A stretch of 64,000 nucleotides of DNA from Bradyrhizobium sp. dw_411 (lineage in GTDB: Bacteria > Pseudomonadota > Alphaproteobacteria > Rhizobiales > Xanthobacteraceae), in NCBI RefSeq assembly GCF_018449695.1, contig NZ_JAAVUY010000005.1, forward strand, positions 371,698 through 435,697, read 5' to 3'. The notes under the pieces were generated by a model. That model had not been told where the DNA came from. It searched no databases and saw only the letters and a program-made list of their open reading frames with translations. This document shows positions 1 to 9,499 of the stretch, piece after piece (the first letter of the stretch is position 1; each line of letters begins with the position of its first letter). The translations under genes and the position numbers were made by a program.

Positions 1-73
1 GCGCCACTCGCAACTATCCAAAAAACCGACTCTGTCAAATTGGTTGGCGACCTGATCGAGAGTACCGACGTCG

Positions 74-484
74 ATGGACTTCATCGCACCATTTCTAAAT
101 TTCGCAAGCACGGCCGTCGTCGCGATTCTCGCAGCGTCCCTCGGCTGGTGGGCGAAAAAGACTGACTGGAAGCGCGATATCTATCGCCAGAAAGTCGCAA
201 TGAGGCAGCGCCTCTATGCAGATTTCCTCGCGGAGACGGACAGGCTGATACTCAAGAGCATGGATGAGAAATCCAGTCAGGTCGGCGGCTTTCATCCGAT
301 GACGCGATATTTTTCAGAAATCGAACTCCTGGCAGCGGTGCCGGTGGTCAATGCGGCAAAGGCCATTTGCGCCATTATCTTGGAATCACACTCCGTGGCC
401 CCGCAAAGCACAGCCACCTATGCCGAATTGAAAGCAGCTTTCATCATAGCGGCGCGCAAGGAAATCGACGAATACGAGCGGTGA
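74..484 (+). CDS. Hypothetical small membrane-anchored protein
   Basis: I do not recognise this 136-residue protein. One hydrophobic segment spans about residues 8-25 (FLNFASTAVVAILAASLGWW) and is followed by a basic stretch rich in K and R, so an N-terminal anchor with a cytoplasmic, mostly helical remainder is likely. Small proteins with one anchor and a helical tail are common in mobile DNA. The ATG at 74 has no convincing ribosome site. The gene converges on the NERD/NTPase gene. No function can be assigned. Confidence 0.5.
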   Translation: MDFIAPFLNFASTAVVAILAASLGWWAKKTDWKRDIYRQKVAMRQRLYADFLAETDRLILKSMDEKSSQVGGFHPMTRYFSEIELLAAVPVVNAAKAICAIILESHSVAPQSTATYAELKAAFIIAARKEIDEYER

Positions 485-535
485 CTGATTCCCGGAAGAT
501 ATTTCCGGCCGACAGTGATTGAAGGGGACGCGGCG

Positions 536-664
536 ATGGTGGGGCAAATCGGTAACTTGGCAGAGCTTGCGAAAATCCGCGACGGAAACACACGTTATGT
601 CATGGACCTGCTTGATGAGATGTCATGGATCTATTTGATTAGCCGTAACGAAGCCCGTCTCTAG
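536..664 (+). CDS. Possible 42-residue small protein
   Basis: An ATG at 536 preceded by AAGGGG opens a 42-codon frame ending in TAG at 662-664. The protein is acidic-amphipathic, without a signal or recognised motif. Its stop shares the palindromic CTAG with the stop of the convergent NERD/NTPase gene, so the two genes would end on the same four bases. It could equally be chance. Confidence 0.2.
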   Translation: MVGQIGNLAELAKIRDGNTRYVMDLLDEMSWIYLISRNEARL

Positions 665-3600
665 CCCTTCGCACGCAACTTCATCTGGCCAGGTGCTTCT
701 TCAATCTCCCTGATGGCCTGTATCGCGAAGGCTCCCAGATCAGGATAGACCGACCAAGCGCGAAGCAGTGGAATATCGCTCGCGCTGCCGAACCGCCCCA
801 CATTCACCAAAGCCTTTTCGATTACGTCTTCGATACGAAAGAACTCGAAATAGCCGGATTGAATAGTCGGCTTTTCAAGGGCCGCCCGGTAGATCGATGC
901 GACCTCATCGGGGAAGAATTGTCCAAGAGAGGTCACTACCGGCTCCGAGCCCGGAAGCCGCCGCGCGCTTTCAGCGAACATGAGGTCCGACCTAAAGAAT
1001 TCCCCAACGATGGCAGCCGCGACACCGGCTTCATGGCGCGACAGAACGGCGAGCGCGGTTGCACAATTCGCCTTGCGTTCCGAAACCGGAAGATCGTCGC
1101 GATTCAGCCAGTAGAGAATCCGGCCGCAAGCCAGCAGCGCATGGTCCGCCGCCGAGACCGCTTCGGCCGAACGGTCAGGCAAGGGGCAACGGAGGCGCGC
1201 CAGCGCCGCGTGGGCCATTTCGAACGCGCGAATACTGTCCTGGAAGGATGCATTCCTCTTAGGCGGCAATCCCGTCCAGCGCTCAATGATTGGTCCGACG
1301 GCCGGGTCCAAATGTGATGCGACCTCCGCGATCAAGGAAGGGGTGAACATCGAGTCGCGATCGATGCTTCTCGCGGCCATGACCTGCAAGGCCTTGCGGT
1401 CGTCGCCGGAAAGGCCGTTCCAGCATTCGCAATAAGCGCCATCATAGGGATGATCGAATTGCGCGTTCCACAGACCGGCCGCACGCCTCCATGAATCAGG
1501 AGTGTCCCGGTCGGCCAATACCTCGTTCATCTCCGCCCTAACGGTCGCGACATGTTCTTCCTGGTCGTCGTCGAGCGCGCCGAGGGATTTGAGCGCATCG
1601 ATCATCCCCCACGCGTCATAGCCGCCATTGGTCATGCACGTTGCCTCGATGGCCGCAATCAAAGAGCTACGCTCATCTTCATCTAATGTGTGCGCGCTCA
1701 TCATCGCCGTATGCATCAGCCCGAGCCGCAGATGGTGGGCGGCTCTCGGCCAAATTCGAACGAGAATTCCGGGAAGGATCGTACCGATTGAGGGCGCGTC
1801 GCGATCGGAATACTTGTCGAGTTCGATTAGCAGACCAATCTGGCCGGGGCTCAAGGTTTCGGACTGCAACCGGCCGCGCAGGTTCGCATTCGCTGCGACC
1901 TTTGGTCCGCTGTAGAGGTGACCGCTCGAAATGGGGCTGCAAATGCACGAAAGCCCAATTTCGCGTACCCCTACGCCCGCATAGCAGACCGCATAGAGGC
2001 CCGTTCGCAGACCAAGCTTCTTTTCCCTGGCTTGATCAAGCAATCTGCGATGCTCTTCCGCCAACCGATCGTCCATTTTCCCTATGAGACCGAGCAACTC
2101 ATCGAGACGGCGGCCCGCTACCAGCTCGTGCGGAATGGCTGCAAGGATGGCACGGTCCTGCACAGACCACCGCTGAACTGTCTCCGGCTTTGCTTGCACA
2201 TGCCACATGAACTCGTCGGAAACGTCAAACCGCACGCTCTCGATTTCCTGGCCAACCCGCGCAAGTACCTCATCGCAGCGCTCGTTTGCCCAACGCTGCG
2301 CATCGGGTCCGCATTGGCCCGCCAGGCAGGCCTGAATTACTCGCTCGTCTGAAAGATGTGGCAACACCTGGCGCCGGAAGCTGTCATCGTCGATCGCTCC
2401 CAGTACGAACGGCCTCAGCTCAAGGTGTTGCGGCAACCGCAGCGCCGCCACTACCTTTTCGGGATCGTCACCCGCTCGCCGGATGATCGCTTCGGCCGCG
2501 AATACGTTGAGAAACATTTCGTGGCTGAAACTCACCCGGTCACCACGCCTGCCCAGAATGTTTGCGTCTTGAAGCGTCTGCAATAATGCGCCCGATACCC
2601 CTTCGCGGTCTGACAGGCGGTCTAGCTCCCGGACCGAAAGGCCGAAACTGATACGTTCGGTCATCGCTCCCGCAATGCGGGACAGGGCACGAATTCCGTC
2701 GGAGGCGGCAGAACCTAGCCGTTCGCGCACATAGGCATCGAACAAGCCATACTTACTGGCGTCGGGCGGTAGCTGCTGTCCCAACTGCCCGATCATCTTC
2801 GCTTCAAGACCACTTCCCACCGTGCCGAGCAACTCCCCAAACGGTTCGGCAGAAACGTCGCCGGCAGCCTGTTGCGCGATAGCCAGTTTTGTTTTGGTGT
2901 CCGGTATCTGCACCGCATAGCTGCGTGCGGGTAGAAGATCGCTGCGCTCAAGCGGAATTCTGCTCGAAACGACGACGTGCGCATCATAACGCTTTGCCGC
3001 CGCTGCAATGCTTCGGGTCAAGCGTTGGCGTTCCGCTGGCGTACATTCGTTGTAGCCATCGACGACAAGCACTAGGTGGCGGTTCAGCCGTCGCGCTGCG
3101 GAGATCACCGCGGCCGCAGACCTCGCCTCGAGCAACGCCGCCTCGCGATTCACGACATCGCGCAAGTTCCCTTCAAAATCTTTCGCCGGGACGATGATGG
3201 GCATATCTCCACGCCCCAAGCCGGCGACTCCGATGCTGTAGGAAAGCAAGCTCTTGCCGCACCCTGAAGGTCCCATCAGCAATACGTTGTCGTTCCGCAT
3301 GGATCGTTCAAGCACGACCTCCGACGAAAGCTCTTCGGTTTCGCAAACGCACGACATGGAGACCATCTCAGACGCGGGCCCGCCGTAGGTTCGGATGAAT
3401 GCCTCACCGTAGGCGCCGAGTAACTGCTCTGCATCGAGCAACTGCGGGCTCAAGGCCGCGTCGATTGACGGTACTGCGAGCAAGCGATGATGGGCCACGA
3501 AGACGCGCCACTGGTCCAACGACCACCCGTCGCGCTTCATCGATGTGATAGACGTCGGAAGCACATCGAGGCCGCCAATCGAAACCTTGAAATCACCCTG

Positions 3601-4044
3601 CGGGACCATCGAACCCGGAGGAACGGCCGGAACGAAGATCAAGGCCGCATTCGGATAAGGAACATCGGCCCCAGCGAAGCTTCGCATCGCGTCGCGCAAC
3701 GCCAGCTTCTCGCCGATGGCTTGCAGATATGGGTTTGAGAATTTTTTCCAAGCACCAGAAGCAAGGTGAGCTTCCCAATCACCGTTATGGCCCCCGCGCA
3801 CGGCCGAAGTGAAGCCTTTTGACTCAGTGACCAGCGCGGCTCCGTTGATCGCGATGACGAGATCGACTTGCCGGTCGCCAAGATTCACATTCGCAAGGAT
3901 GATGGCTGGAATGCTATACGCTGACAGAAATTCATAGGCGTGCTTCAGCGTGGCCCGCTCGGAAGCATGCTCAATCGGCGCGCCAATGAAAATCTCTATC
4001 GAGGCCACCGGAGGCTCCGCAACATCTCTGCACGATGAGCGCAC
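661..4044 (-). CDS. NERD-domain nuclease fused to NACHT/STAND-like NTPase
   Basis: Residues about 17-125 match the NERD (nuclease-related) domain: D61 in QVDLV and E74-x-K76 in TESKG form the D...ExK nuclease signature. A P-loop follows (GPSGCGKS, 258-265) with a Walker B of NACHT style (LVLVVDGYNE, 324-333). The remaining roughly 700 residues are helical and repeat-like, as in STAND proteins whose C-terminus senses a trigger. Known family logic is that ligand binding and NTP-driven oligomerisation activate the N-terminal effector; many such fusions are antiviral. The outermost start is GTG 4044, but GTG 4008 has GGAG seven bases upstream and sits just before the NERD domain, so it may be the true start. 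Defence is inference from architecture and mobile context. Confidence 0.75.
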   Translation of the reverse strand: MRSSCRDVAEPPVASIEIFIGAPIEHASERATLKHAYEFLSAYSIPAIILANVNLGDRQVDLVIAINGAALVTESKGFTSAVRGGHNGDWEAHLASGAWKKFSNPYLQAIGEKLALRDAMRSFAGADVPYPNAALIFVPAVPPGSMVPQGDFKVSIGGLDVLPTSITSMKRDGWSLDQWRVFVAHHRLLAVPSIDAALSPQLLDAEQLLGAYGEAFIRTYGGPASEMVSMSCVCETEELSSEVVLERSMRNDNVLLMGPSGCGKSLLSYSIGVAGLGRGDMPIIVPAKDFEGNLRDVVNREAALLEARSAAAVISAARRLNRHLVLVVDGYNECTPAERQRLTRSIAAAAKRYDAHVVVSSRIPLERSDLLPARSYAVQIPDTKTKLAIAQQAAGDVSAEPFGELLGTVGSGLEAKMIGQLGQQLPPDASKYGLFDAYVRERLGSAASDGIRALSRIAGAMTERISFGLSVRELDRLSDREGVSGALLQTLQDANILGRRGDRVSFSHEMFLNVFAAEAIIRRAGDDPEKVVAALRLPQHLELRPFVLGAIDDDSFRRQVLPHLSDERVIQACLAGQCGPDAQRWANERCDEVLARVGQEIESVRFDVSDEFMWHVQAKPETVQRWSVQDRAILAAIPHELVAGRRLDELLGLIGKMDDRLAEEHRRLLDQAREKKLGLRTGLYAVCYAGVGVREIGLSCICSPISSGHLYSGPKVAANANLRGRLQSETLSPGQIGLLIELDKYSDRDAPSIGTILPGILVRIWPRAAHHLRLGLMHTAMMSAHTLDEDERSSLIAAIEATCMTNGGYDAWGMIDALKSLGALDDDQEEHVATVRAEMNEVLADRDTPDSWRRAAGLWNAQFDHPYDGAYCECWNGLSGDDRKALQVMAARSIDRDSMFTPSLIAEVASHLDPAVGPIIERWTGLPPKRNASFQDSIRAFEMAHAALARLRCPLPDRSAEAVSAADHALLACGRILYWLNRDDLPVSERKANCATALAVLSRHEAGVAAAIVGEFFRSDLMFAESARRLPGSEPVVTSLGQFFPDEVASIYRAALEKPTIQSGYFEFFRIEDVIEKALVNVGRFGSASDIPLLRAWSVYPDLGAFAIQAIREIEEAPGQMKLRAKG

Positions 4045-4119
4045 AACAATTCGAGTATGTCCCTGACGCCGGCTTTCTTGCCGAACGCCAGGATAGATTA
4101 CGGACCCAGATGCCAGACC

Positions 4120-4923
4120 CTAAAACTGAATCACGAATCCTTGCTTCCGCGCTTCGCGCATTTCTCGCGCGCGAGCGCGGTCTTGCGCGAGTCCGGAACG
4201 CGGGCGAAGCTCAACGTCGAGATCATCGATAACAACTTTCGACATGTTGAAACTCGCGTTCTGCGTATCATAACCCAGATCATCGACATGGGTCCTGTAC
4301 TTAAATCCCATGTGCAAGGCCGCAGCGATCAGCATCCCATTGGGTACGTAGTCCGGCCCAAGTTTTCCGCCTTCGGGATATGTGCATACATAATTCTCAG
4401 CAATGTGCTTCAACCGATAGCTCCCTGTACCTGATCGGATCGTCTTGGTCGGCTCGACGCGGGCCAGCAATGCCAAAGACCGAAGGAATGCCTCAGCCGC
4501 ATTCTGTCCGAGGCATTCCCGCCGACGCTCCAAAAATTCCGCGTACTGCTGCTGGGATGTCTGCCGCGAACCGTCGGCATTGCGCTGCGGGCGCCCGAAG
4601 CCGATGCCATGGATATGCAGCCTCGGTACTGTATCGAGAATGGTTTGAATGGCCGCTTGAGCCGCCGCTCGGTAAAGATGAGCCCCCTCCACTTCGAAGC
4701 CGCGCTCGTTGAGGTAAGCCGAAAAGATCCTCGCCGTCACCGCAACGGTAACCGGAGTAGCTGAGTGCAATGCAGACCGAAGCGCTGCGTAGGTGTGGAA
4801 GCCGAGACCGCGCCCCAGTGCCTCCACACGATGGGATGATTTGACGTCCGGCAGGCTCTTAGTGAGCTCCGCTTTGATCTTCTCGACGACAAGCGGGGTT
4901 ACGGAAATACGAAGCACAAACAT
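4120..4923 (-). CDS. Hypothetical protein with SHRVEALGRGLGF motif
   Basis: Unknown function, 267 residues. The N-terminus carries the motif SHRVEALGRGLGFHTYAALR, which I associate with uncharacterised proteins of proteobacterial mobile elements. There is no signal peptide or membrane segment; the C-terminus is Arg-rich. The start is placed at ATG 4923 because AGAGGAG lies six bases upstream; the frame stays open to 5037 but without a better site. It lies 75 bp upstream of the NERD/NTPase gene on the same strand, so the two may be co-transcribed and functionally linked, but nothing in the sequence proves this. Confidence 0.6.
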   Translation of the reverse strand: MFVLRISVTPLVVEKIKAELTKSLPDVKSSHRVEALGRGLGFHTYAALRSALHSATPVTVAVTARIFSAYLNERGFEVEGAHLYRAAAQAAIQTILDTVPRLHIHGIGFGRPQRNADGSRQTSQQQYAEFLERRRECLGQNAAEAFLRSLALLARVEPTKTIRSGTGSYRLKHIAENYVCTYPEGGKLGPDYVPNGMLIAAALHMGFKYRTHVDDLGYDTQNASFNMSKVVIDDLDVELRPRSGLAQDRARAREMREARKQGFVIQF

Positions 4924-5097
4924 GTGCATCTCCTCTAACGGGCCATGCTGTTCGCCGATTACGCAGCAGCCCACTGAGGTGAGATGCAGATGTGAGCGGT
5001 AGATGCAGAGGGAGCGTTCGACCCGGCGACAGGTCACAGGTGCTCGATACCCGACCTATGATCGTAGAACTGAGTCGGCTCTTTTACAAGCTTGCAA

Positions 5098-5949
5098 CTA
5101 GCCGATGAAGTTGAGTTTTCCATGGGTATTGATTTCGATCGGCTTGGACCAGACCCCGGGCAGCCACTCGCCCTGAAACGACAACAATGCAGGTTCGCAG
5201 TGGGCGTCAGGCTGAAGGGACGTCAGGAACATGCAGATGGGAGCCAGGATCGGTTTCGGCATGTCATCAAAGCGAATCTGGACTTTGACTTCGAGCAGGC
5301 GATCGCGGTTCGCGAAGCCCGCGAGCAACTCGCCGCGCATGTCCCCGTCGAACTGAATAACAGATCCGTGCATGCAGGTGATGGCGTAAAGTGTGATGAA
5401 TGCCCGCACGTTCTCAAGTGCGCTTACGTCGCCCGCATCAATGATCGCATTCTTCCGCATCACCTCGCAGAATTCTGAAAATAGTTGGCCATCGTTGAAC
5501 GCGGGCTTCCAGATGAAGCGATTGCCGAGATATAGGAGGACGGCCATTTCCTCATCGGTGATTGTTTCCCCGCGCTCGAATTTGGCGAGGCCGCTGTCTA
5601 GCCTGTGCTTGACGACCGGTCGCCGCAGGCCGCAGCCGTCCTTGAGTTGCTGATCCGTTGCGAGGCGGAAGTTCGCTTTTGCGGCTCGCACGATGTCAGA
5701 CCTCTCCGCCTTCTTGTTGCGGAAGCCCAAGCTCCAGACGCTCACGCTCGTAAGCACGTCGCGCGCGACCTGCGTCACAAGGCCTTTCTGGCGTTCTGCC
5801 CGATGCGCCACGAAATCCCCAATCTCGCGAACGCTTTCCTTTCCGTGATGCCTGTCGCGCAGGCCAAGGAACAGGCGATCAAGATCATCCACACGTCGTT
5901 GCCCTGCCAGCAGGCGTCCAGTGCGCATGCGAAGGTCGTCATCAATCAT
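5098..5949 (-). CDS. Hypothetical cytoplasmic protein
   Basis: A 283-residue soluble protein that I do not recognise. The first 60 residues are charged and rich in R and D (RTGRLLAGQRRVDDLDRLFL), the rest mixed alpha/beta without a clear catalytic motif. ATG 5949 has GGGGAG about ten bases upstream. It is read in the same direction as the unknown 267-residue gene downstream, separated by 174 bp, so a shared transcript is possible. It may belong with the NERD/NTPase as an accessory gene, but this is only positional. Confidence 0.55.
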   Translation of the reverse strand: MIDDDLRMRTGRLLAGQRRVDDLDRLFLGLRDRHHGKESVREIGDFVAHRAERQKGLVTQVARDVLTSVSVWSLGFRNKKAERSDIVRAAKANFRLATDQQLKDGCGLRRPVVKHRLDSGLAKFERGETITDEEMAVLLYLGNRFIWKPAFNDGQLFSEFCEVMRKNAIIDAGDVSALENVRAFITLYAITCMHGSVIQFDGDMRGELLAGFANRDRLLEVKVQIRFDDMPKPILAPICMFLTSLQPDAHCEPALLSFQGEWLPGVWSKPIEINTHGKLNFIG

Positions 5950-6269
5950 CGCGATATGACTCCCCTGCCATTGAAGCCAACGAATCCGAGATCATACGGA
6001 ATGGCACACGTCGAATAGATCATTGCCAAATGATCAGATGGCTCAGGGCTTTACCAGGACCGATAATATATCTATTGCGGGTGATTCGCGGGACTCGGCG
6101 GCCGCCATCGCCGTGTATAACAACCGGATATCACAAACCACGTGACGCGTTAGCAGTGGAGTTTTCATGCCGCATCGAGGCTGAGAAAAGCATCAGATGG
6201 CCGGCCATAATGCCGTGGACATGTGCCCCAGGATCGAAGCCGCGGCTCTAGCCGAAAAGTTGCGTCAGT
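5950..6269. other. Intergenic region, no gene seen
   Basis: About 320 bases with no convincing coding frame on either strand. An AT-rich patch around 6063-6075 (ATAATATATCTAT) could hold the promoter of the leftward gene at 5949, but no -35/-10 pair can be assigned with confidence. Confidence 0.4.
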
Positions 6270-6914
6270 TCAGGTGTTCCAGTTTGAAGCAAGGATGATG
6301 CTGCACATATCGATCCGCCGAAAGTTCGGATCCTTCAACGCGAGGACGTCGTCGTTGAAGGTTCCGAAGGTGCTGTCGGGACGGTGCTTCATGCCCTGAT
6401 AGAACGCATCGATGATTCCATGTTTGAAGTCAGCCTCTCGAGGAAAGGCGGCGATGACGGCCTCGCGCTGCGCGTCGGTAAATTGATCATGGCCACGGCC
6501 GGCCACGTCCATGCCGGCCCCCGCCTGCACCAGTGCGATCTCGGGGCGCATATATTGAGGTATGCCGGGCGTTGTGTGGAGCGCGACGGCATTCCAGACC
6601 GTTTCGATATCGCTTTCGGAAATGCCGTGCCCGCGAAGAAAATCACGTGCAGCATTGGCGCCGTCCACTTCAAAGCGTAGCTGGCTGTTTTCATAGCGTG
6701 CGCTGAGGCCGATGTCGTGGAACATGGCGGCGGTGTAGAGCAGTTCCGGGTCAAAGCTCAGCCCCGTCCGGCTTCCCGTCAAGGCTCCCCAGAAATAGAC
6801 ACGGATGGAGTGATGGAAGAGCAGATCGCTCTCGGTGTCGCGGATGAGCTGGGTCACTTCGCGCGCGATTTTGCTGTCCGGGACGCGCACTCCCGATATC
6901 GTCTCGAACGTCAT
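6270..6914 (-). CDS. HD-domain metal-dependent phosphohydrolase-like protein
   Basis: A 214-residue HD-superfamily protein. Metal ligands visible are H35 (FHHSIRVY), the HD pair H66-D67 (MFHDIGLS), H113 (ALHTT) and probably D136. The overall pattern resembles HD proteins related to cyanamide hydratase and small phosphohydrolases rather than (p)ppGpp or cyclic-di-GMP enzymes, which are longer. ATG 6914 has GAGGA six bases upstream. It is the last gene of a leftward three-gene unit (cupin, AhpD-like, HD). The group looks like a small-molecule detoxification or stress operon; the substrate is unknown. Confidence 0.8.
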   Translation of the reverse strand: MTFETISGVRVPDSKIAREVTQLIRDTESDLLFHHSIRVYFWGALTGSRTGLSFDPELLYTAAMFHDIGLSARYENSQLRFEVDGANAARDFLRGHGISESDIETVWNAVALHTTPGIPQYMRPEIALVQAGAGMDVAGRGHDQFTDAQREAVIAAFPREADFKHGIIDAFYQGMKHRPDSTFGTFNDDVLALKDPNFRRIDMCSIILASNWNT

Positions 6915-6953
6915 GGCTTGTCCTCATCGTTACTTGATCGGTGCAGCGCCGGC

Positions 6954-7412
6954 TTAATGTTCGAGGACGGCCTGCGGCGTGTTCCGGAAGCTGATGGCCA
7001 TGCGATTGTAGGTGTTCATCAGGCCGATCGCGATCGTGAGGTCGACGAGTTGCTTCTCGTCGAAAACCTCGCGCGCAGCCTTGAAGGCGCTGTCCGGCAC
7101 GCCGGTCTCCGCGACGAGCGTCACACTCTCGGCCCAGGCAAATGCGGTGCGTTCGGTCTCGCTGAAGAGACTGCCGCCCTCCTCCCACGCTTGCACCAGC
7201 GCGAGCTTCTCGATCTTCACCCCTCGTTTGATGAGGTCGCGTGTGTGCATGTCGAGACAATAGGCGCAGTTGTTGATCTGCGAGACCCGCAGATAGACGA
7301 GATCCACCAGTTCACCCGGCAGGCCGCTCTGCAGGACATAGCCATAGACACTGCCGAGCGCTTTGATCCCGTTGGGAGCGATCTGGTTGTAATCGAGCCT
7401 GTTGGTCATCAT
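6954..7412 (-). CDS. AhpD-like carboxymuconolactone decarboxylase family protein
   Basis: 152 residues with the AhpD/CMD-family core, including the redox CxxC in NNCAYCLDMH, which in this family supports peroxidase or thiol-disulfide activity. The length fits single-domain family members. The start is placed at ATG 7412, where AAAGG lies six bases upstream; the frame runs further upstream but the extra residues are low-complexity and overlap the cupin gene. It sits 16 bp after the cupin stop and 39 bp before the HD gene, so co-transcription is likely. Role inferred: reduction of peroxides or an electrophile within the operon controlled by the MocR regulator. Confidence 0.85.
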   Translation of the reverse strand: MMTNRLDYNQIAPNGIKALGSVYGYVLQSGLPGELVDLVYLRVSQINNCAYCLDMHTRDLIKRGVKIEKLALVQAWEEGGSLFSETERTAFAWAESVTLVAETGVPDSAFKAAREVFDEKQLVDLTIAIGLMNTYNRMAISFRNTPQAVLEH

Positions 7413-7428
7413 TCTCATCCTTTCGGTT

Positions 7429-7848
7429 TTATTTGATGGGGGTGGTGAGCGCCTTTTCGTCGGAGTCGACGACGAAGACTGCGAGCAACTTCGCGGGCGT
7501 GGTCTTGCTCGCATTACGGCTGATGGAATGGGTGGCTTTCGGCGGTTCGGACCAGCTCTCGCCGGCCTTGTAGATACGGGTCTCGCCGTCGTTCACCTTG
7601 GACTCGATCGCACCCGAGATCACATAGGCGTAGATGAAAGCGGATTTCGCGTGCATGTGCGGCGGGGATGCCGCGCCCGCTGCATAGTCGACTTCGACAA
7701 CGACGAGTGACTTGCCGGGGATGTTCGGAATCGCCTGATTGAATTTCGGCGTGACCGTTTCTGCCCGGACGTCATGCGCCGAGGCTGGCCCGGCGACCGC
7801 GAAGGCGAGAGCGGCGCAGGCAACGGCGACAAGAGTGCGGATCTTCAT
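7429..7848 (-). CDS. Secreted cupin-domain protein
   Basis: 139 residues starting at ATG 7848 with a clear signal peptide (MKIRTLVAVACAALAFAVAG, predicted cleavage after ASA). The rest is one cupin barrel: PPHMHAKSAFIYAYVISG supplies the first metal-binding His motif and ATHSISR lies in the second. A periplasmic location is expected. It is the first gene of the cupin-AhpD-HD unit and is read away from the MocR gene, with a 74-bp shared promoter region holding a perfect inverted repeat. Substrate unknown; small secreted cupins of this kind are often induced by oxidative or quinone stress. Confidence 0.8.
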   Translation of the reverse strand: MKIRTLVAVACAALAFAVAGPASAHDVRAETVTPKFNQAIPNIPGKSLVVVEVDYAAGAASPPHMHAKSAFIYAYVISGAIESKVNDGETRIYKAGESWSEPPKATHSISRNASKTTPAKLLAVFVVDSDEKALTTPIK

Positions 7849-7876
7849 GGGCTTTCTCTTTCTGCAAACCCGAAGA

Positions 7877-7893
7877 TGGCCCATGCTGGGCCA
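7877..7893. promoter_or_regulatory. Likely MocR operator (inverted repeat)
   Basis: TGGCCCA-TGC-TGGGCCA is a perfect seven-base inverted repeat with a three-base spacer, midway between the divergent cupin and MocR genes. GntR/MocR regulators commonly bind such sites, so this is the best candidate for the operator controlling both directions. Confidence 0.55.
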
Positions 7894-7922
7894 GAGAAAA
7901 GTACCAAGAACGCAAAGAAATT

Positions 7923-9350
7923 ATGTACTACGAGACCATGACCAAGCCGCTGAACCTGAGCCTCGACCGCACGGCAAAGACACCCTTGGCGGAGCAGATC
8001 CGAAGGGGAGTGACGACGGCCATCGAGGGTGGCGTGCTGGAGCCGGGCGCGCGCCTCCCCTCATGGCAGGATCTCGCGGCCCAACTCGGTGTCGCGCGCG
8101 GCACCGTACGGACCGCATACGAAAAGCTGGCCGCCGCCCAGTTGATCGAAGCTTCGCGGGCGACAGGCACCCGCGTCGCGCTACGTCCGCGCGCCGTCGT
8201 CAACAGCGAGCAACCGCCGGACGCAGGCTCGTTCATGGAGACCTATCGGGAGATGACGCAGGGACCTGCGCTGTTCCAGATGGGTGTGCCGGCCATCGAG
8301 ACCTTTCCGGCAACGTTGTTCGCACGCATTCGCGCGCACGCCGTCCGTGCCGAGGCGAGTGCTCCTCCGCTCTATCCAGATCCGCGCGGCGAGCTCGAAC
8401 TGAGGAGGGAAATCGCGGGCTATCTTGCCGTCGCCCGCGGCATCAATTGCACGCCATCGCAAGTCATCGTCACCGGCGGTTTCAGCGCAGGGCTCGGCTT
8501 GGCGCTCAACGTGCTTGGTCTGGCCGGACAAACCGCCTGGGTCGAGAATCCAGGCTTCCCGTTCACCAGGAAGGGACTTGAGCTCGCACGTCTGTCCCTC
8601 GCTCCGATCCCGGTTGATGCCGAGGGTATCGATATCGATTATGGCCTGCGCCATCGTCCTGACGCGAAGCTGGTCGTCGTGACCCCCGGTCAGCAGGCGC
8701 CGCTCGGTTCCACTTTGTCGCTTGAGCGGCGTCTTCGTCTGCTCGAATGGGCCGCGGCGAACAAGGTCTGGGTGATCGAAGACGACTATTTGAGCGAGCT
8801 GCAACTGGTCGGCAGAGCTGCGCCGGCGCTGGCGTCGCTCGACCGGGATGCGCGCGTCATTCATATCGGTTCGTTCAGCAAGACGATCAGTCCGACTGTT
8901 CGGCTTGGCTTTCTGGTCGCGCCGGTCGAACTGGTATCTCGGTTCTCGGAGGTGGCAGCGTGTCTCGCACCGCCCCCTGGCCCGGCGGTGCAACTCGCAA
9001 CCGCCGAATTCATGCACGAGGGCCACTATATGCGCCATCTCCGGCGCACCAAGCGCGCCTATGCCGCCAAGCGGCGGGCGCTGCTGGATTGTCTTCAAGC
9101 ATCCGTCGGCGCCGATCGCGTCGCCGCACCCGGTCTGGCCGTGCTGCTGAAATTGCCGAGGGGAACGTCGGACCTGGCCGTCACACGCGAAGCCTCGGCG
9201 TTCGGCATGTCTCCGACGCCGCTTTCGGCTTGGTATGTGTCGCCTGATAGCGCCGAGTTTGGGCTTCTGCTTGGGGTCGCGACCGCGCCGACAAAGAACC
9301 TTGCCCAGTCCTGTGATCGGCTCTTCGAAGTCATCCGTCGGTTCAGCTGA
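7923..9350 (+). CDS. MocR/PdxR-family GntR regulator with aminotransferase domain
   Basis: 475 residues. The N-terminal winged helix of GntR type (about residues 15-80; AEQIRRGVTTAIEGGVLEPG then LGVARGTVRTAYEKL) is followed by a fold-type I aminotransferase domain. The PLP-binding lysine is most likely the K in GSFSKTISPTVRLGF, and EDDYLSEL is the usual cofactor-contacting Asp region. MocR proteins use PLP or a PLP-amino acid adduct as effector. It is divergent from the cupin-AhpD-HD unit and probably controls it and itself through the 7877-7893 repeat. An internal ATG at 7938 is an alternative start. Confidence 0.9.
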   Translation: MYYETMTKPLNLSLDRTAKTPLAEQIRRGVTTAIEGGVLEPGARLPSWQDLAAQLGVARGTVRTAYEKLAAAQLIEASRATGTRVALRPRAVVNSEQPPDAGSFMETYREMTQGPALFQMGVPAIETFPATLFARIRAHAVRAEASAPPLYPDPRGELELRREIAGYLAVARGINCTPSQVIVTGGFSAGLGLALNVLGLAGQTAWVENPGFPFTRKGLELARLSLAPIPVDAEGIDIDYGLRHRPDAKLVVVTPGQQAPLGSTLSLERRLRLLEWAAANKVWVIEDDYLSELQLVGRAAPALASLDRDARVIHIGSFSKTISPTVRLGFLVAPVELVSRFSEVAACLAPPPGPAVQLATAEFMHEGHYMRHLRRTKRAYAAKRRALLDCLQASVGADRVAAPGLAVLLKLPRGTSDLAVTREASAFGMSPTPLSAWYVSPDSAEFGLLLGVATAPTKNLAQSCDRLFEVIRRFS

Positions 9351-9499
9351 TTAATTTCAAGACTCTTCCGTCGCCTATTAACCGGACCGTCTTGCCAAAC
9401 TTGCCGAGACGCGGCGAAAGCGTGTTTTGAGATTTGTGACGATGCTTGCCCTCAGCTAGACCATTTTATCCCACCAGCAAGGGTGTGAAGAGCTGAGCG

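Noticed and set aside
1..165. Plus-strand frame open from the window edge to a TGA at 163-165
   Set aside because: 54 codons with no recognisable sequence; overlaps the better gene at 74. Could be the tail of an upstream gene but cannot be supported.
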